From positions 2,232,001 to 2,296,000 of the forward strand of contig NZ_CP058579.1 in assembly GCF_013402875.1 (NCBI RefSeq): DNA of 64,000 nucleotides. Direction: 5' to 3'. The notes beneath the pieces are model-generated. The model did not search any database, had not been told where the DNA came from, and saw only the letters and a list, made by a program, of their open reading frames with translations. The translations under genes and the position numbers were made by a program. Positions 34,248 to 43,587 of the stretch are shown piece by piece. The DNA comes from Halorarum salinum. Lineage in GTDB: Archaea > Halobacteriota > Halobacteria > Halobacteriales > Haloferacaceae. How positions within the stretch are numbered: the first letter of the stretch is position 1; each line of letters starts with the position of its first letter.

Positions 34248-36913
34248 ATGAGGTACGTACTGCTCGCTGTCGCGTTATCGCTCGTCATCGCAGGTTTGCC
34301 CACGGCCACCGCCCTCGACGGAAACGAGCCGCCGGTCGTCGACGCCGGACTCGACCAGTCGGTGGAGGTCGGGGACACCGTCTATCTGGATGGGGGCGGG
34401 TCGTTCGATCCGGACGGCGACCGTCTCACGTACGAGTGGAGCGTGGAGTCGCCGGACGGCTCGACGTTCCCGCCGGAGGGCGCCGGATCCGAACGAACGA
34501 GCTTCGAGGCGTCGGAGACCGGTCGATACTACGTGACCCTCGCCGCGACAGATGAGGACGGAGTAGAGCGAACTGACACGCTATACGTCGACGTCGGTCC
34601 GGCCGACGAGGAGTCGGAGGAGAACGGGGCGCCGACCGGTCGGATCTCCGGCCCGGACGCCGTGATTCGGGGGGAGTCCGCGACGTTCTCCGCCGACGTC
34701 TCGGACCCGGACGGGTCGATCGATAGCTACGGCTGGAGCACGGGTGCGCACGGTCGGACGACGGAGCGAACGTTCTCGGAGGCGGTCGGGGAACGGGTGA
34801 CCGTCTCGGTGACCGTGACGGACGACGACGGAGCCTCGACGCGTCTCACGAAGACGGCAACCGTGGTCGAGGACGGGTCCGAGTCGACGTCCAACAACGA
34901 TCCTCCCGGTGCCAGTATCGACGGTCCAGAACGATTGGGTGTCGGCGAGGGGGCGACGTTCCTCCTCAGGGGAGCGGACTCCGACGGGACGGTGGTGCGA
35001 CGGTCGTGGGCGGAGCCGGAGGCCACGTCCGGGTCGACGATCACCCGGTCGTTCGACCGGAGCGGGGAGTACACCATCCGCGGAACCGTCACGGACGATG
35101 ACGGGGCGACTGCGACCGCCAGCCACACCGTCGAAGTGTACGGAAGCGGGGAACCGGTCGTGAGCATCTCCGGGCCGGACACCGTTCCGTCGGGATCCTC
35201 CGCGAGCTATACGCTGGAGGCGTACGATCCGGACGGGGGCGAGCTGACGGTTTCCTGGTCGCCCGCACAGACTCGGCTGGAACGCGAGGCCTCGCCGTTC
35301 GACAACACGGTGCCCGTGGACGACCCTCCCGGTGAGACGCTAGTGGTTTCCGCGACCGTGACTGACGACGAAGGGCAGTCCGTGACGGTGGTGAAGCGGA
35401 CGAAGGTGACTAGGGTGACGGATAAGGTATGGGACGAGGCCTCACCTATCATTGACGACCTCACTTTCGCCTATCCGCCATCGATGGAGGAACGGATGGA
35501 CGACCGGTACGACGTCCACGGTGGAACGTACATCTACGGTGTGAACGTCTCGCACGATACGGGTGAGCGCGTCAACGTACGATGGGAGTTCAACGATAGC
35601 ACGACCTTGACGGACGCGCTCGGCCCGCTGGACGGGACCGTGAACTCGACGGTCGAACACCAGTTCATGTCGGAGGAGGGCGGGAAACAGACCAGGGCGA
35701 TCTGGGTCGAGGCGACCGACGGGTCCGGCGATCAGACGCGGCGGAAGTGGACCCATCGCGTCCACACGTCCGCCAGACACGACGATATCCGGTTCAGCGC
35801 GTCGGCCGGCGGCGAGTCCATCGGTGCCGATGGTCGTCTCACCGTCCCAGTCGGAACGACGGTTCGATTTGACGCGTTCTCCCTTCAATACTTCAGAGTG
35901 GAGTTCGGCGACGGTGTCGTCGAGCAGCACGATGGCTCTCAGGACTGGCAGTCGTTCCAGCATTCGTACGATGACCCTGGAACGTACACCATACAGATTT
36001 CCTCACATCAGGGGCCAGAGGGGTACGGGGCGAAACGAGTTACCATCCATGTCACTGGAGAATCTTACACTGAGTATTGGTACGAAGTCCGGGAAAAGAT
36101 GCGTGAACAAATTATCTCACAGAATAGTCCAGCAGGAGATAGTTGGGAGGCCATCTCTGTAGCTAGATCTGAGAGATATTTCACCGGAAACACGGAGACC
36201 TATGAAGGTCATCTTGCCGATAACATTGAACTCGGAGATGGATGGATACTAAATCGGACCTACACGGCCACACGCGAACGAACGAAGACCCGAGTCGCCG
36301 ACTTCGATCCCGTGGATCGGGTAGCACATGGACGCTCTCGGAACGGCGTGTCGAACAGGACACGGAGACCTATTTCGAGGACGAGTACACCTGGTACGGT
36401 GCGAGGTACGATCGGCCCGGATGGTCGTACACGGGCGAAACGCGGACCGAGAAGATCGTACACAGCGACGGGCACGACCACCGCCGACAGCGTCACGTCG
36501 ATTACGAACGGACGTCCTGTGCGGAGTGGGCGCTGGACCCGTCACCGTATGGCGGGTTCTCACGATCGTGTGAACGGTGGAACTACGAAAGAAACGTCTG
36601 GTACACTGGACACTATCATAGCGGATGGACGGAGTACGATACGGAGTACCAGTACCATCGTGAAGTCGAACGAACGAGGACTGTCTGGCTTCACGAGTAC
36701 GTGAAGACGTGGGAAGAGGCGGTTAGCGTCACGGAGTTTGCGGAAACAGAGACGCGAACCTTCTGGCTCTGGGAACGTCAGATACAGGGTGAATACGTTA
36801 CGGAGTACGCTCTCGAGAAACCGGGCAAGAACGACTACGTCGAAGGTACGCTCCGACAAGTGGAGGTCCTCTGCGGGTCAGGGGACAGTCATCACGACTC
36901 CGTCATGTGCTAG
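34248..36913 (+). pseudogene. Exported PKD-repeat surface protein, frameshifted
   Basis: The first frame from ATG 34248 has a signal peptide (RYVLLAVALSLVIAGLPTATA) and four Ig-like PKD domains: VVDAGLDQSVEVGDTVYLDG, ISGPDAVIRGESATFSADVS, IDGPERLGVGEGATFLLRGA and ISGPDTVPSGSSASYTLEAY. A further beta stretch has FRVEFGDGVVEQHDG. From about 36300 this frame loses sense, and another frame carries STWTLSERRVEQDTETYFED with a Tyr/Trp/Arg-rich C-terminus to TAG 36911-36913. Near 36313 CGGGTAGC would become CGGGGTAGC if one G were added, restoring about 888 codons. It may be a surface adhesin. AT-rich patches inside the gene suggest transfer. Confidence 0.75.
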
Positions 36914-37036
36914 CGGAGATCCGGAATGCCGAACCATTATATTTAAAACAAAAATAAAAGAATACAGGATTAGAAGGGAAGAATAATAAGCGAGCAACTA
37001 AGTCCGTCTTCGAAACTCGACCCAAAATCCAATACA
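36914..37036. promoter_or_regulatory. AT-rich promoter region of the CAP-domain gene
   Basis: Strong AT bias against a GC-rich genome (TTATATTTAAAAC at about 36937-36949 and AATAATAAGC nearer the gene). It probably holds the promoter of the lipoprotein pair downstream. The TATA candidates lie 60-100 bases before the ATG, so the exact start site is unclear. Confidence 0.45.
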
Positions 37037-37663
37037 ATGATGCCATGCCGGATCGCGATCGCCATGCTCCTCCTCCTTTCAGGTTGTGGCGCATATGCCA
37101 CTGATATAGCGACGACGGATGTGAAGGAAATTACTCGCGCTGATACGACCGAAGCGGATCACTCGGACCGTACAGGGTTCGGCCAACCTGATAGTGCTGT
37201 CAGCACTCCCGAACCTTTGCATAATAAAACACCACGAGGTGATATCAACGTTACTGAAGCTGAGAAGCACCTCGTAGCGGAATTGAATGATCATCGACTC
37301 ACAAATGATCTTGATACGTTAGTTGCTGATCCTCGCCTTGCGGTAATTGCCCGACATCACTCGTATGACATGGCGAACAGGGATTTCTTCGACCATGAGA
37401 ATCCAGACGAGCAATATCTCGGTGACCGATTGGATGAAAGTAGTTACAAATGCAGTCCAGGTGCAGAAAATATCCATTTGACTGGATGGTTAACAGGAAA
37501 CCGTACTACTGAAAGACAACTTGCATACGATTCTATTCTTTCATTTATGAGGTCAGCTCCACACAACGAAAATATGCTTACTCCCCAATTCACCACCACC
37601 GGAATCGGCATCTACGTTACAGAGGACCGCCACGTCTTCGTGACGATGTTATTGTGCAAATGA
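37037..37663 (+). CDS. CAP (SCP/PR-1) domain lipoprotein, low GC
   Basis: 208 residues. The signal sequence ends in a lipobox (AMLLLLSGCG), so the mature N-terminal Cys would carry lipid. A Thr/Asp-rich spacer leads to the CAP domain: VAELNDHRLTNDLDTLVADP, ARHHSYDMANRDFFDHENPD with conserved His residues, CSPGAENIHL with Glu, and APHNENMLTPQFTTTGIGIY. These carry the His/Glu tetrad of CAP proteins. GC content is clearly lower than in neighbours, and codon use is less biased, so recent transfer is likely. The next gene overlaps it by ATGA. Confidence 0.85.
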   Translation: MMPCRIAIAMLLLLSGCGAYATDIATTDVKEITRADTTEADHSDRTGFGQPDSAVSTPEPLHNKTPRGDINVTEAEKHLVAELNDHRLTNDLDTLVADPRLAVIARHHSYDMANRDFFDHENPDEQYLGDRLDESSYKCSPGAENIHLTGWLTGNRTTERQLAYDSILSFMRSAPHNENMLTPQFTTTGIGIYVTEDRHVFVTMLLCK

Positions 37664-38430
37664 CAAGACACCCACGAATGACACGCAACGAGACGCCCAA
37701 AATGACGGACAAGGACACCGTATCGGAACGAACCTCGCCGAAAAGCTCACCGAACAGACGGCAATTGCTCGCCGCGATGGGAAGCACTGCCTCGGTTACG
37801 ACCGCCGGTTGTCTCGGCCTGTTCAGTAGTAACCCCGTTCCGGAATCGGACGGAACCGACGACCGTTACACGACCGTCGAAAAGACGAACACCTTCGGAT
37901 TCGGAGGAACACAAACGCCGTTTCCCCCCGTACAGGGTATCTATCGGGGCTCCGGATCGGGAATTCTGGTCATCGCGTACTTCGACTACTCACACGAGGC
38001 TTCGCTCCAGTGGTGGCGTGAAGAGTACCCGGAACTGACCGACCTCGTGGACGAGGGGCGTCTCAGACTCACGTTACACATGTTCCCGAAACCCGTCGAC
38101 CAGTGGTCGGTCATGCTCCCGTCCGCCCTCTTCGAGGTCCGATCCCGTTCCTCCCGGGAGGCCGCCTGGACGTTCCACGAGCGACTCGTCTCGGCCGACG
38201 AGTACTCGATGGACCTGCTCGAACAACTGGCGAGTGATGTGGGAGTCCCGTCGGATGCCATCACCGAGGCAGCGGAAACCCGGCGTCGTCGAAATCAGGC
38301 GTTCAGCGACAAGGCGATGGGGGAGGACAGCGGCGTGGAGTCGCTTCCGGCGTTCAGATGGGGGATGGAGCGCATCGACGGCACCTCGGCCGAAGACATC
38401 CGGAAGTTCGTCGAGGAGCAACTGGACTAA
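37660..38430 (+). CDS. DsbA-like Tat lipoprotein lacking the CXXC active site
   Basis: 256 residues from ATG 37660, which overlaps the CAP stop as ATGA; ATG 37678 and ATG 37702 are also possible. The twin-arginine signal NRRQLLAAMGSTASVTTAGC ends in a lipobox Cys. The body has a thioredoxin-fold pattern (GILVIAYFDYSHEASLQWWREEYPEL, then RLRLTLHMFPKPVD). In DsbA/DSBA-like proteins the CXXC pair would follow this first strand; here the place reads FDYSHEAS with no cysteine. A redox role is therefore unlikely, and a binding or chaperone role is possible. It is probably co-translated with the CAP lipoprotein. Confidence 0.75.
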   Translation: MTRHPRMTRNETPKMTDKDTVSERTSPKSSPNRRQLLAAMGSTASVTTAGCLGLFSSNPVPESDGTDDRYTTVEKTNTFGFGGTQTPFPPVQGIYRGSGSGILVIAYFDYSHEASLQWWREEYPELTDLVDEGRLRLTLHMFPKPVDQWSVMLPSALFEVRSRSSREAAWTFHERLVSADEYSMDLLEQLASDVGVPSDAITEAAETRRRRNQAFSDKAMGEDSGVESLPAFRWGMERIDGTSAEDIRKFVEEQLD

Positions 38431-38446
38431 TGCCGGTTCGGATCAG

Positions 38447-39634
38447 TTACTGGTTCTCCGGACTGCTGGGGTGGTACTCCGTATCGTACTCCCCGACCTT
38501 CCCGTCCAGCCGGTCCGGGTTGATCCGCCCGCCGAGCAGCATGAAGTCGAGCACCGTACACCACAGCATCGCCTCGACCACCGGAACCCCGCGGGGCGGG
38601 AGCACCGGATCGTGCCGGCCGACGACCTGGATCTCCTTCTCCTCGCCCGTCTCCCAGTCCACGGTCGTCTGCCGCTTCGGAATCGAGGTGGGCGCGTGGA
38701 ACGACACCTCGCCGTAGATCGGCTGGCCGGTGGTGATGCCGCCCTGGAGGCCGGCGTGGTCGTTGCCGACCGGCACCGGGTCGCCCTCCTCGCTCACCGT
38801 CTCGGAGTGACCCTCGCCCTCGTCGAACTCCCAGTCCTCGTTCCGGTCGTGGCCCGCCACCTCCCGGGCGTCGCGGCCGAGTCCGAACTCGAACGCGGTC
38901 GTCGCCGGGATGGACATCATCGCGCGGCCGAGGCGGGACGGGACCGAGTCGAAGCGGGGAGCGCCGAGTCCGCGCGGCACGCCGCGCGCCTCGAAGTAGA
39001 TGGCGCCGCCGATGGAGTCGCCCGCCTCCTGGTACTCGTCGATCAGGTCCCGCATCCGCTCGGCGGTCTCCGGATGAGCACATCGGACCTCGTTCCCCTC
39101 CGAGTGTTCCAGGATCTCCTCGAAGTCCACTTCGGGCGCCTCGACGTCGCCGATCTGGTTGACGTGCGCCTTGATCTCCACGTCGTACTCGCTCTGTTCG
39201 AGGGCCGTCCTGGCGACCGCGCCCGCGGCGACCCAGTTCACCGTCTCCCGGGCCGACGAGCGACCGCCGCCGCCCCAGTTCCGCGTGCCGAACTTCGCGG
39301 AGTAGGTGAAGTCGCCGTGGGAGGGTCGCGGGGCGGTGACGAACGGCTCGTACTTGCCCGAGCGGGCGTCCTTGTTCCGGATGACCATCCCGACCGGCGT
39401 GCCGGTGGTGTAGCCGTCCTGAATCCCGGAGTTGATCTCGACCGCGTCCGGTTCGTCCCGACTCGTCGTGATCATCGACTGGCCGGGCTTGCGCCGGTCG
39501 AGTTCGCGCTGGATCTCCTCCTCGCTCAGTTCGACGCCGGCGGGCACCCCCGACACGGTACAGCCCATCGCGTCGCCGTGGCTCTCCCCGTAGGTGGTGA
39601 CCCGGAAGAGCCGGCCGAACTCGTTCCCGTTCAT
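38447..39634 (-). CDS. aroC: Chorismate synthase
   Basis: 395 residues. The family signature FRVTTYGESHGDAMGC, the RKPGQSMITTSRDEPD loop, RPSHGDFTYSAKFG, and GGGGRSSARETVNWVAAGAV are all present. It converts EPSP to chorismate with reduced FMN, the last common step of aromatic amino acid synthesis. A TATA (ACTTTATACC) lies 22-31 bases upstream. It converges with the DsbA-like gene, 16 bases apart. aroA and tyrA lie further along the window but not in one operon with it. Confidence 0.95.
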   Translation of the reverse strand: MNGNEFGRLFRVTTYGESHGDAMGCTVSGVPAGVELSEEEIQRELDRRKPGQSMITTSRDEPDAVEINSGIQDGYTTGTPVGMVIRNKDARSGKYEPFVTAPRPSHGDFTYSAKFGTRNWGGGGRSSARETVNWVAAGAVARTALEQSEYDVEIKAHVNQIGDVEAPEVDFEEILEHSEGNEVRCAHPETAERMRDLIDEYQEAGDSIGGAIYFEARGVPRGLGAPRFDSVPSRLGRAMMSIPATTAFEFGLGRDAREVAGHDRNEDWEFDEGEGHSETVSEEGDPVPVGNDHAGLQGGITTGQPIYGEVSFHAPTSIPKRQTTVDWETGEEKEIQVVGRHDPVLPPRGVPVVEAMLWCTVLDFMLLGGRINPDRLDGKVGEYDTEYHPSSPENQ

Positions 39635-39757
39635 GGCCGGAAGTGAGTGACTCAGGGTATAAAGTCCGGCGAAGGTGGCGGGAACCGCAGGGCGTCGGTC
39701 CCTCCCACCCGATCGCCGGGACGACGGGCGGTCGGACGACTGAGGGCCGGTTTCGAG

Positions 39758-42700
39758 CTACGGCCGTCGGAGCGTCAGCGTCGCGACGGCGAACGTCCCG
39801 CCGAGGACGAAGGCGATCGCCGGGTAGTGCGGGCCGCTCCCCGCAGCCCCCCTCGCTGGCTGGACCGACGCGGACGCCCCCGTCGGCGACTCCGTCGGAG
39901 TCCCGGTCGGGGTTTCGGTCGTCACGACGGTGTACTGGATCAGTTCCGAGGCGAGCACCTCGTCGGTGTCCGCGTCGTGGATCGAGACGGTGACGGTCGT
40001 ACTCCCGTCGAGCGGCGTCGTCAGGGGGAGGTCGCCGTCGACGAGGTCGCCACCCTCGTACTCGACCGACCGCGCGACCTCCCGGCCGTCCGCGCCGACG
40101 GAGACGTAGAAGTCGACCGGGGCGGAGGCCTCCGCGAGGGACACGCTCGACCCGTCGCCCGTCTGATCCTCGACGCGCAGGGTCACGGCCGGCGAGGCGG
40201 TCGTCGTCCGTCCGGGCGGCGACGTAGTCGTCAGTCGGTCGGTCGGCGACTCGGTGGTCGGCGGTCCGGTCGGAACCTCCGTCGCGGTTTCGGTCGGCGT
40301 TTCCGTGGCGGTCGCCGTCGGTGTGTCCGTCGTCGTTGCAGTTGGCGTGTCGGCGGGCGTCCCGGTCGTCGTCCCAGTGGGCGTGTCGATGGGCGTCTCC
40401 GTCGGAACCTCCGTGGGAGTTACGGTGGGCGTCTCGGCCGGGGTATCCGTCGGCGTGTCGGTGGGCGTCTCAATAGCCGTCACGACGGGCGTCTCAGTAG
40501 CGGTCACGACGGCCGTCTCCGTGGCGGTCTCGGTCGGAGCGCTCGTCGGGGTCCCCGTCGGCGTCCCGGGCGTCACGTCCGCCCCCTCGACGGTCACCTC
40601 GGACTCCGCGACGACCGGAACGCCCTCCTCCGCGTACGGTCCGTCGTCGGCGCCGTCGGTCGCGACGAAGTCGAACTCGCCGTCGTCGTCGGTGTCCCGG
40701 TACGGCACGACGAACGCCGTGGCGGACTCGTCGAGAGGTTCGTCCAGTTCGACGGCGACGTCCTCGTGAGTGCCGGGTTCGAGGTAGTCGGAGACGCCGA
40801 TGACGCTCGACCCGGGTTCCTGGACGGCGAACTCCTCGGAGTGAACGGCGAGGTAGCCGCCCTCGGAGAGGGTGGCCGAATCGACCACCACGGCGGTCCC
40901 GTCCGACGTCTGGTCGGACACGCTCACCGTGGCGGCGCCCGCCTCGACCGACAGCTCGGCGTCGTCGATCACCGGCGCGTTCTCGGCGACGTACGGGAGG
41001 TCCTCGCCCGCAGAGGTCGCGACGTAGTCGAACTCCTCGTTCCCGTTCGTGTCGAGGTGCGGCACCGCCGCGATCGCCGCCTCGTCCTCGAGCGCGTCGT
41101 CATCGAACTCGCGTCCCGGCACGTCGAACAGCGTCACCGTGACGTTCTCGTGGGTGCCGGGGTCGAGGTAGTCGGAGACGCCGACGACGCTGCCGAACGG
41201 ATCGCTCCCGACGGCACCGCCCTCGCGGACGGTGACGAAGCCGCCCTCGGAGAGGGTCACCGACGAGACGGTCACCGTCGTCCCGTCCGTCGACTGGTCC
41301 GCGAGGGCGACGTCCGCCTCCCCCTCCACGTCGGGCACCGAGAGGTCAGCGCTCTCGGTCTCGGCGGCCCGAGCGACGTCGTCGACGTCGTCGATCCCCT
41401 CCTCGGAGGCGCTGCTCGCCGCGCCGGCGGACTCGACCCAGGTGGCGTACTGGAGTTGCTGGACGGACACCTCCTGGGCCTGCGAGAGGGCCCCCCGGCA
41501 ACTACCGCGTGCCGCCCCCTCGATCTGGTTCGCGGTCGCGCGCCCGGACTGCGAGAGCGCGCCGCTGGCCGCGCTCTGGGTGACGATCTGCACCTGGACG
41601 ACGGTCACCCGCTGCACCTGCACGCCGCCGGCGGCCGCCCCCCGGGCGGCGGACTGCACCTGCTCGACGGTCACCCGCGTGTACTGAACGACGGACCCCT
41701 TCGCCGCACCGTACGCGGCCGACTGGATCTGGACGAGCGACACCCGCTGGACCTGCGTCAGCGACCCCTCGGCCGCGCCGCTGGCCGCCGCCTGAAGCTG
41801 CTCGACCCGCACCGTCTGCCGCTGGAACGTGCCGGAGGCGGCGCCGGAGGCGGCGCCGTAGGCCGCCCGCTGCACCTGCTCGACGGTCACCGTCTGGACC
41901 TGACGAAGGGCGCCGCCCGCGGCGCCGCTCGCGATCGACTGGGTCTGCTCGACGGTGATTCGCGTCCGCTGGGAGAGCGCGCCGTCGGCGGCGCCGTGGG
42001 CGGCGTACTGGATCAGTTCGACGTCGACGGTCTGCCGCTGGACGGCCTGTCCCACCGCACCTCCCGCGGCACCCTCGGCCGCGTACTGTGCCTGCTGGAC
42101 GTCGACCGACTGTCGCTGCGAGACGACGCCGGATGCAGCGCCCGTCGCCGCGTACTGTACTTGCTCGACGGTCGCCTCCTGTGACTGCGTTAGCGCGCCC
42201 TTGGCCGCCCCGCGTGCGGCTCGCTGGACTTGCGTCACGTCCGCGCGCTGGGAGACGGCGCCCTTGGCCGCCCCGTGAGCGGCGAACTGGAGCTGTTCGA
42301 CGGTGGCGGACTGGTGCTGCTCGAGGGCGCCGCCGGCGGCGCCGCGGGCGGCGAACTGCACCTGCGTGACGTCGACCTCCTGAACCTGCGTGACCGCCCC
42401 GGTCGCGGCGCCGCGGGCGGCCGACTGGATCTGTTCGACGTCGACCACCTGCCGCTGGGCCGCCCTCTCGCAGGCGCCGTGGGCGGCCCCCTCCGCGGCG
42501 ATCTGGATCTGCTCGACGGTCACGGTCTGGGACTGGACGAGCGCGCCCGCTGCCCCGCCCCGCGCCGCGGCCTGGATCTGTTCGACGGTGACCGACTGTC
42601 GCTGCGTTGCGGCCCCCTTCGCCGCGCCGCGAGCCCCGCCCATCGCGGCCACCTGGACCTGCTTGACGTCCGCCCGCTGGTGCTGTTCGAGGGCACCGCG

Positions 42701-43417
42701 TGCGCCGCCGGTGGACGCGGCCTGGAGCTGTTCGACCGACACGCGCTGGCGCTGGGTGAGTGCGCCGTAGGCCGCACCCTGCGCGGCTTCCTGTACCTGA
42801 CCGACGTGGGTGACCCCCCGCTCGACCGCGCCGCGGGTGGCTCCCGACGCCGCGCCGCGGGAGACGCGCCGGAGTTGTTCGGCCGTCACCGACCCCCGCT
42901 GCGCGAGCGACCCGTGGGCGGCCCCGTGGGCCGCGCTCTGGATCTGGGTCACCTCAGCCTCCTGATGCCGTTCGAGGGATCCCTCGACGCTCCCTCCCAC
43001 GGCCGCCCGCACCTGCGTGACGTCGGTTACTTGCTCCTGCAGGAAGGCACCGTGTGCGGCGCCCCGGGCCGCCCGACTGACCTTCCCGTCGCTCGCGTCC
43101 GGATACTCCGCGGCGGCCTCGGCCGCCGCCTCGCTCGCGGCCTCGACCTCGTCGTCGGTCACGTCGGCGCCCTGATCGCGGGCCAGGTCCGCGGCGCGCT
43201 CGACCCCGTCGATTGCCGCCCGCTGCTGTGCCGCCCCCGCCGACCTGTCCGCGACCCGGTCGGCCGCGCCGTCCGGACCGTCACCCGCCGCCGACCCGTC
43301 GGCCCCGTGAACGCCGGCCGCGCCGAGCGATCCGCCGGCGAAGGCCGCGAGAAGCAGGACGCCGACGAGCGCGAGGGTCGTCCGGAGGAGCGCGACCGGG
43401 ATGTCCTCGTCAGTCAT
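39758..43417 (-). CDS. Very large repeat surface protein: about 23 Gly/Ala/Gln repeats, DUF7282 domains, TP stalk, membrane anchor
   Basis: 1219 residues. A signal or anchor helix (VALLRTTLALVGVLLLAAFAG) and an acidic, Ala-rich spacer lead at about residue 113 to roughly 23 imperfect repeats of about 23 residues with consensus V-T-V-E-Q-V-Q-x-A-A-x-G-A-A-x-G-A-L-x-Q-x-Q, ending near residue 665. Some units carry a 3-4 residue insertion. Three DUF7282-like beta domains follow (SVTLSEGGFVTVREGGAVGS, DSATLSEGGYLAVHSEEF). Then a Thr/Pro stalk, probably O-glycosylated, a third beta module, and a C-terminal helix AIAFVLGGTFAVATLTLRRP. Likely a cell-surface protein; no enzyme motif. Confidence 0.8.
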   Translation of the reverse strand: MTDEDIPVALLRTTLALVGVLLLAAFAGGSLGAAGVHGADGSAAGDGPDGAADRVADRSAGAAQQRAAIDGVERAADLARDQGADVTDDEVEAASEAAAEAAAEYPDASDGKVSRAARGAAHGAFLQEQVTDVTQVRAAVGGSVEGSLERHQEAEVTQIQSAAHGAAHGSLAQRGSVTAEQLRRVSRGAASGATRGAVERGVTHVGQVQEAAQGAAYGALTQRQRVSVEQLQAASTGGARGALEQHQRADVKQVQVAAMGGARGAAKGAATQRQSVTVEQIQAAARGGAAGALVQSQTVTVEQIQIAAEGAAHGACERAAQRQVVDVEQIQSAARGAATGAVTQVQEVDVTQVQFAARGAAGGALEQHQSATVEQLQFAAHGAAKGAVSQRADVTQVQRAARGAAKGALTQSQEATVEQVQYAATGAASGVVSQRQSVDVQQAQYAAEGAAGGAVGQAVQRQTVDVELIQYAAHGAADGALSQRTRITVEQTQSIASGAAGGALRQVQTVTVEQVQRAAYGAASGAASGTFQRQTVRVEQLQAAASGAAEGSLTQVQRVSLVQIQSAAYGAAKGSVVQYTRVTVEQVQSAARGAAAGGVQVQRVTVVQVQIVTQSAASGALSQSGRATANQIEGAARGSCRGALSQAQEVSVQQLQYATWVESAGAASSASEEGIDDVDDVARAAETESADLSVPDVEGEADVALADQSTDGTTVTVSSVTLSEGGFVTVREGGAVGSDPFGSVVGVSDYLDPGTHENVTVTLFDVPGREFDDDALEDEAAIAAVPHLDTNGNEEFDYVATSAGEDLPYVAENAPVIDDAELSVEAGAATVSVSDQTSDGTAVVVDSATLSEGGYLAVHSEEFAVQEPGSSVIGVSDYLEPGTHEDVAVELDEPLDESATAFVVPYRDTDDDGEFDFVATDGADDGPYAEEGVPVVAESEVTVEGADVTPGTPTGTPTSAPTETATETAVVTATETPVVTAIETPTDTPTDTPAETPTVTPTEVPTETPIDTPTGTTTGTPADTPTATTTDTPTATATETPTETATEVPTGPPTTESPTDRLTTTSPPGRTTTASPAVTLRVEDQTGDGSSVSLAEASAPVDFYVSVGADGREVARSVEYEGGDLVDGDLPLTTPLDGSTTVTVSIHDADTDEVLASELIQYTVVTTETPTGTPTESPTGASASVQPARGAAGSGPHYPAIAFVLGGTFAVATLTLRRP
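41430..43030 (-). repeat. Region of about 69-base coding repeats inside the surface-protein gene
   Basis: About 23 diverged units of roughly 69 bases (23 codons) sit head-to-tail. On the plus strand they show as recurring CTGGATCTGTTCGACGGT and GGCCGCC blocks. Repeat divergence at third positions points to old duplications, but neighbouring units share enough sequence to recombine. Units with inserted GAAKGAA or GAASGAA are the main length variants. Confidence 0.75.
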
Positions 43418-43587
43418 CGTCTATCACACGGTACGCCCCGTCGACGCTCCCGGGAAAGAGTCTACTTACGCGATTGCGGCCGGCGGCACCGACGTTGCTG
43501 TGACGTTGCGGCGACCTGGTTGCCGTTGCCGGTCACACCGTTGCGCGAAACAGGGTCGATGGCTACGTCACGGCCCGATGGTTCGCG

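Noticed and set aside
38427-39083. Minus-strand open frame in part of aroC
   Set aside because: Arg/Gly-rich alternate frame inside chorismate synthase.
40240-40600. Possible CRISPR-like repeat array with short spacing
   Set aside because: The periodic sequence encodes the Thr/Pro stalk of the surface protein, with a clean reading frame and no constant repeat or unique spacers.
39647-42184. 845-codon plus-strand frame opposite the repeat protein
   Set aside because: Its repeats mirror the minus-strand repeat codons; Arg/Gly-rich with no known fold.
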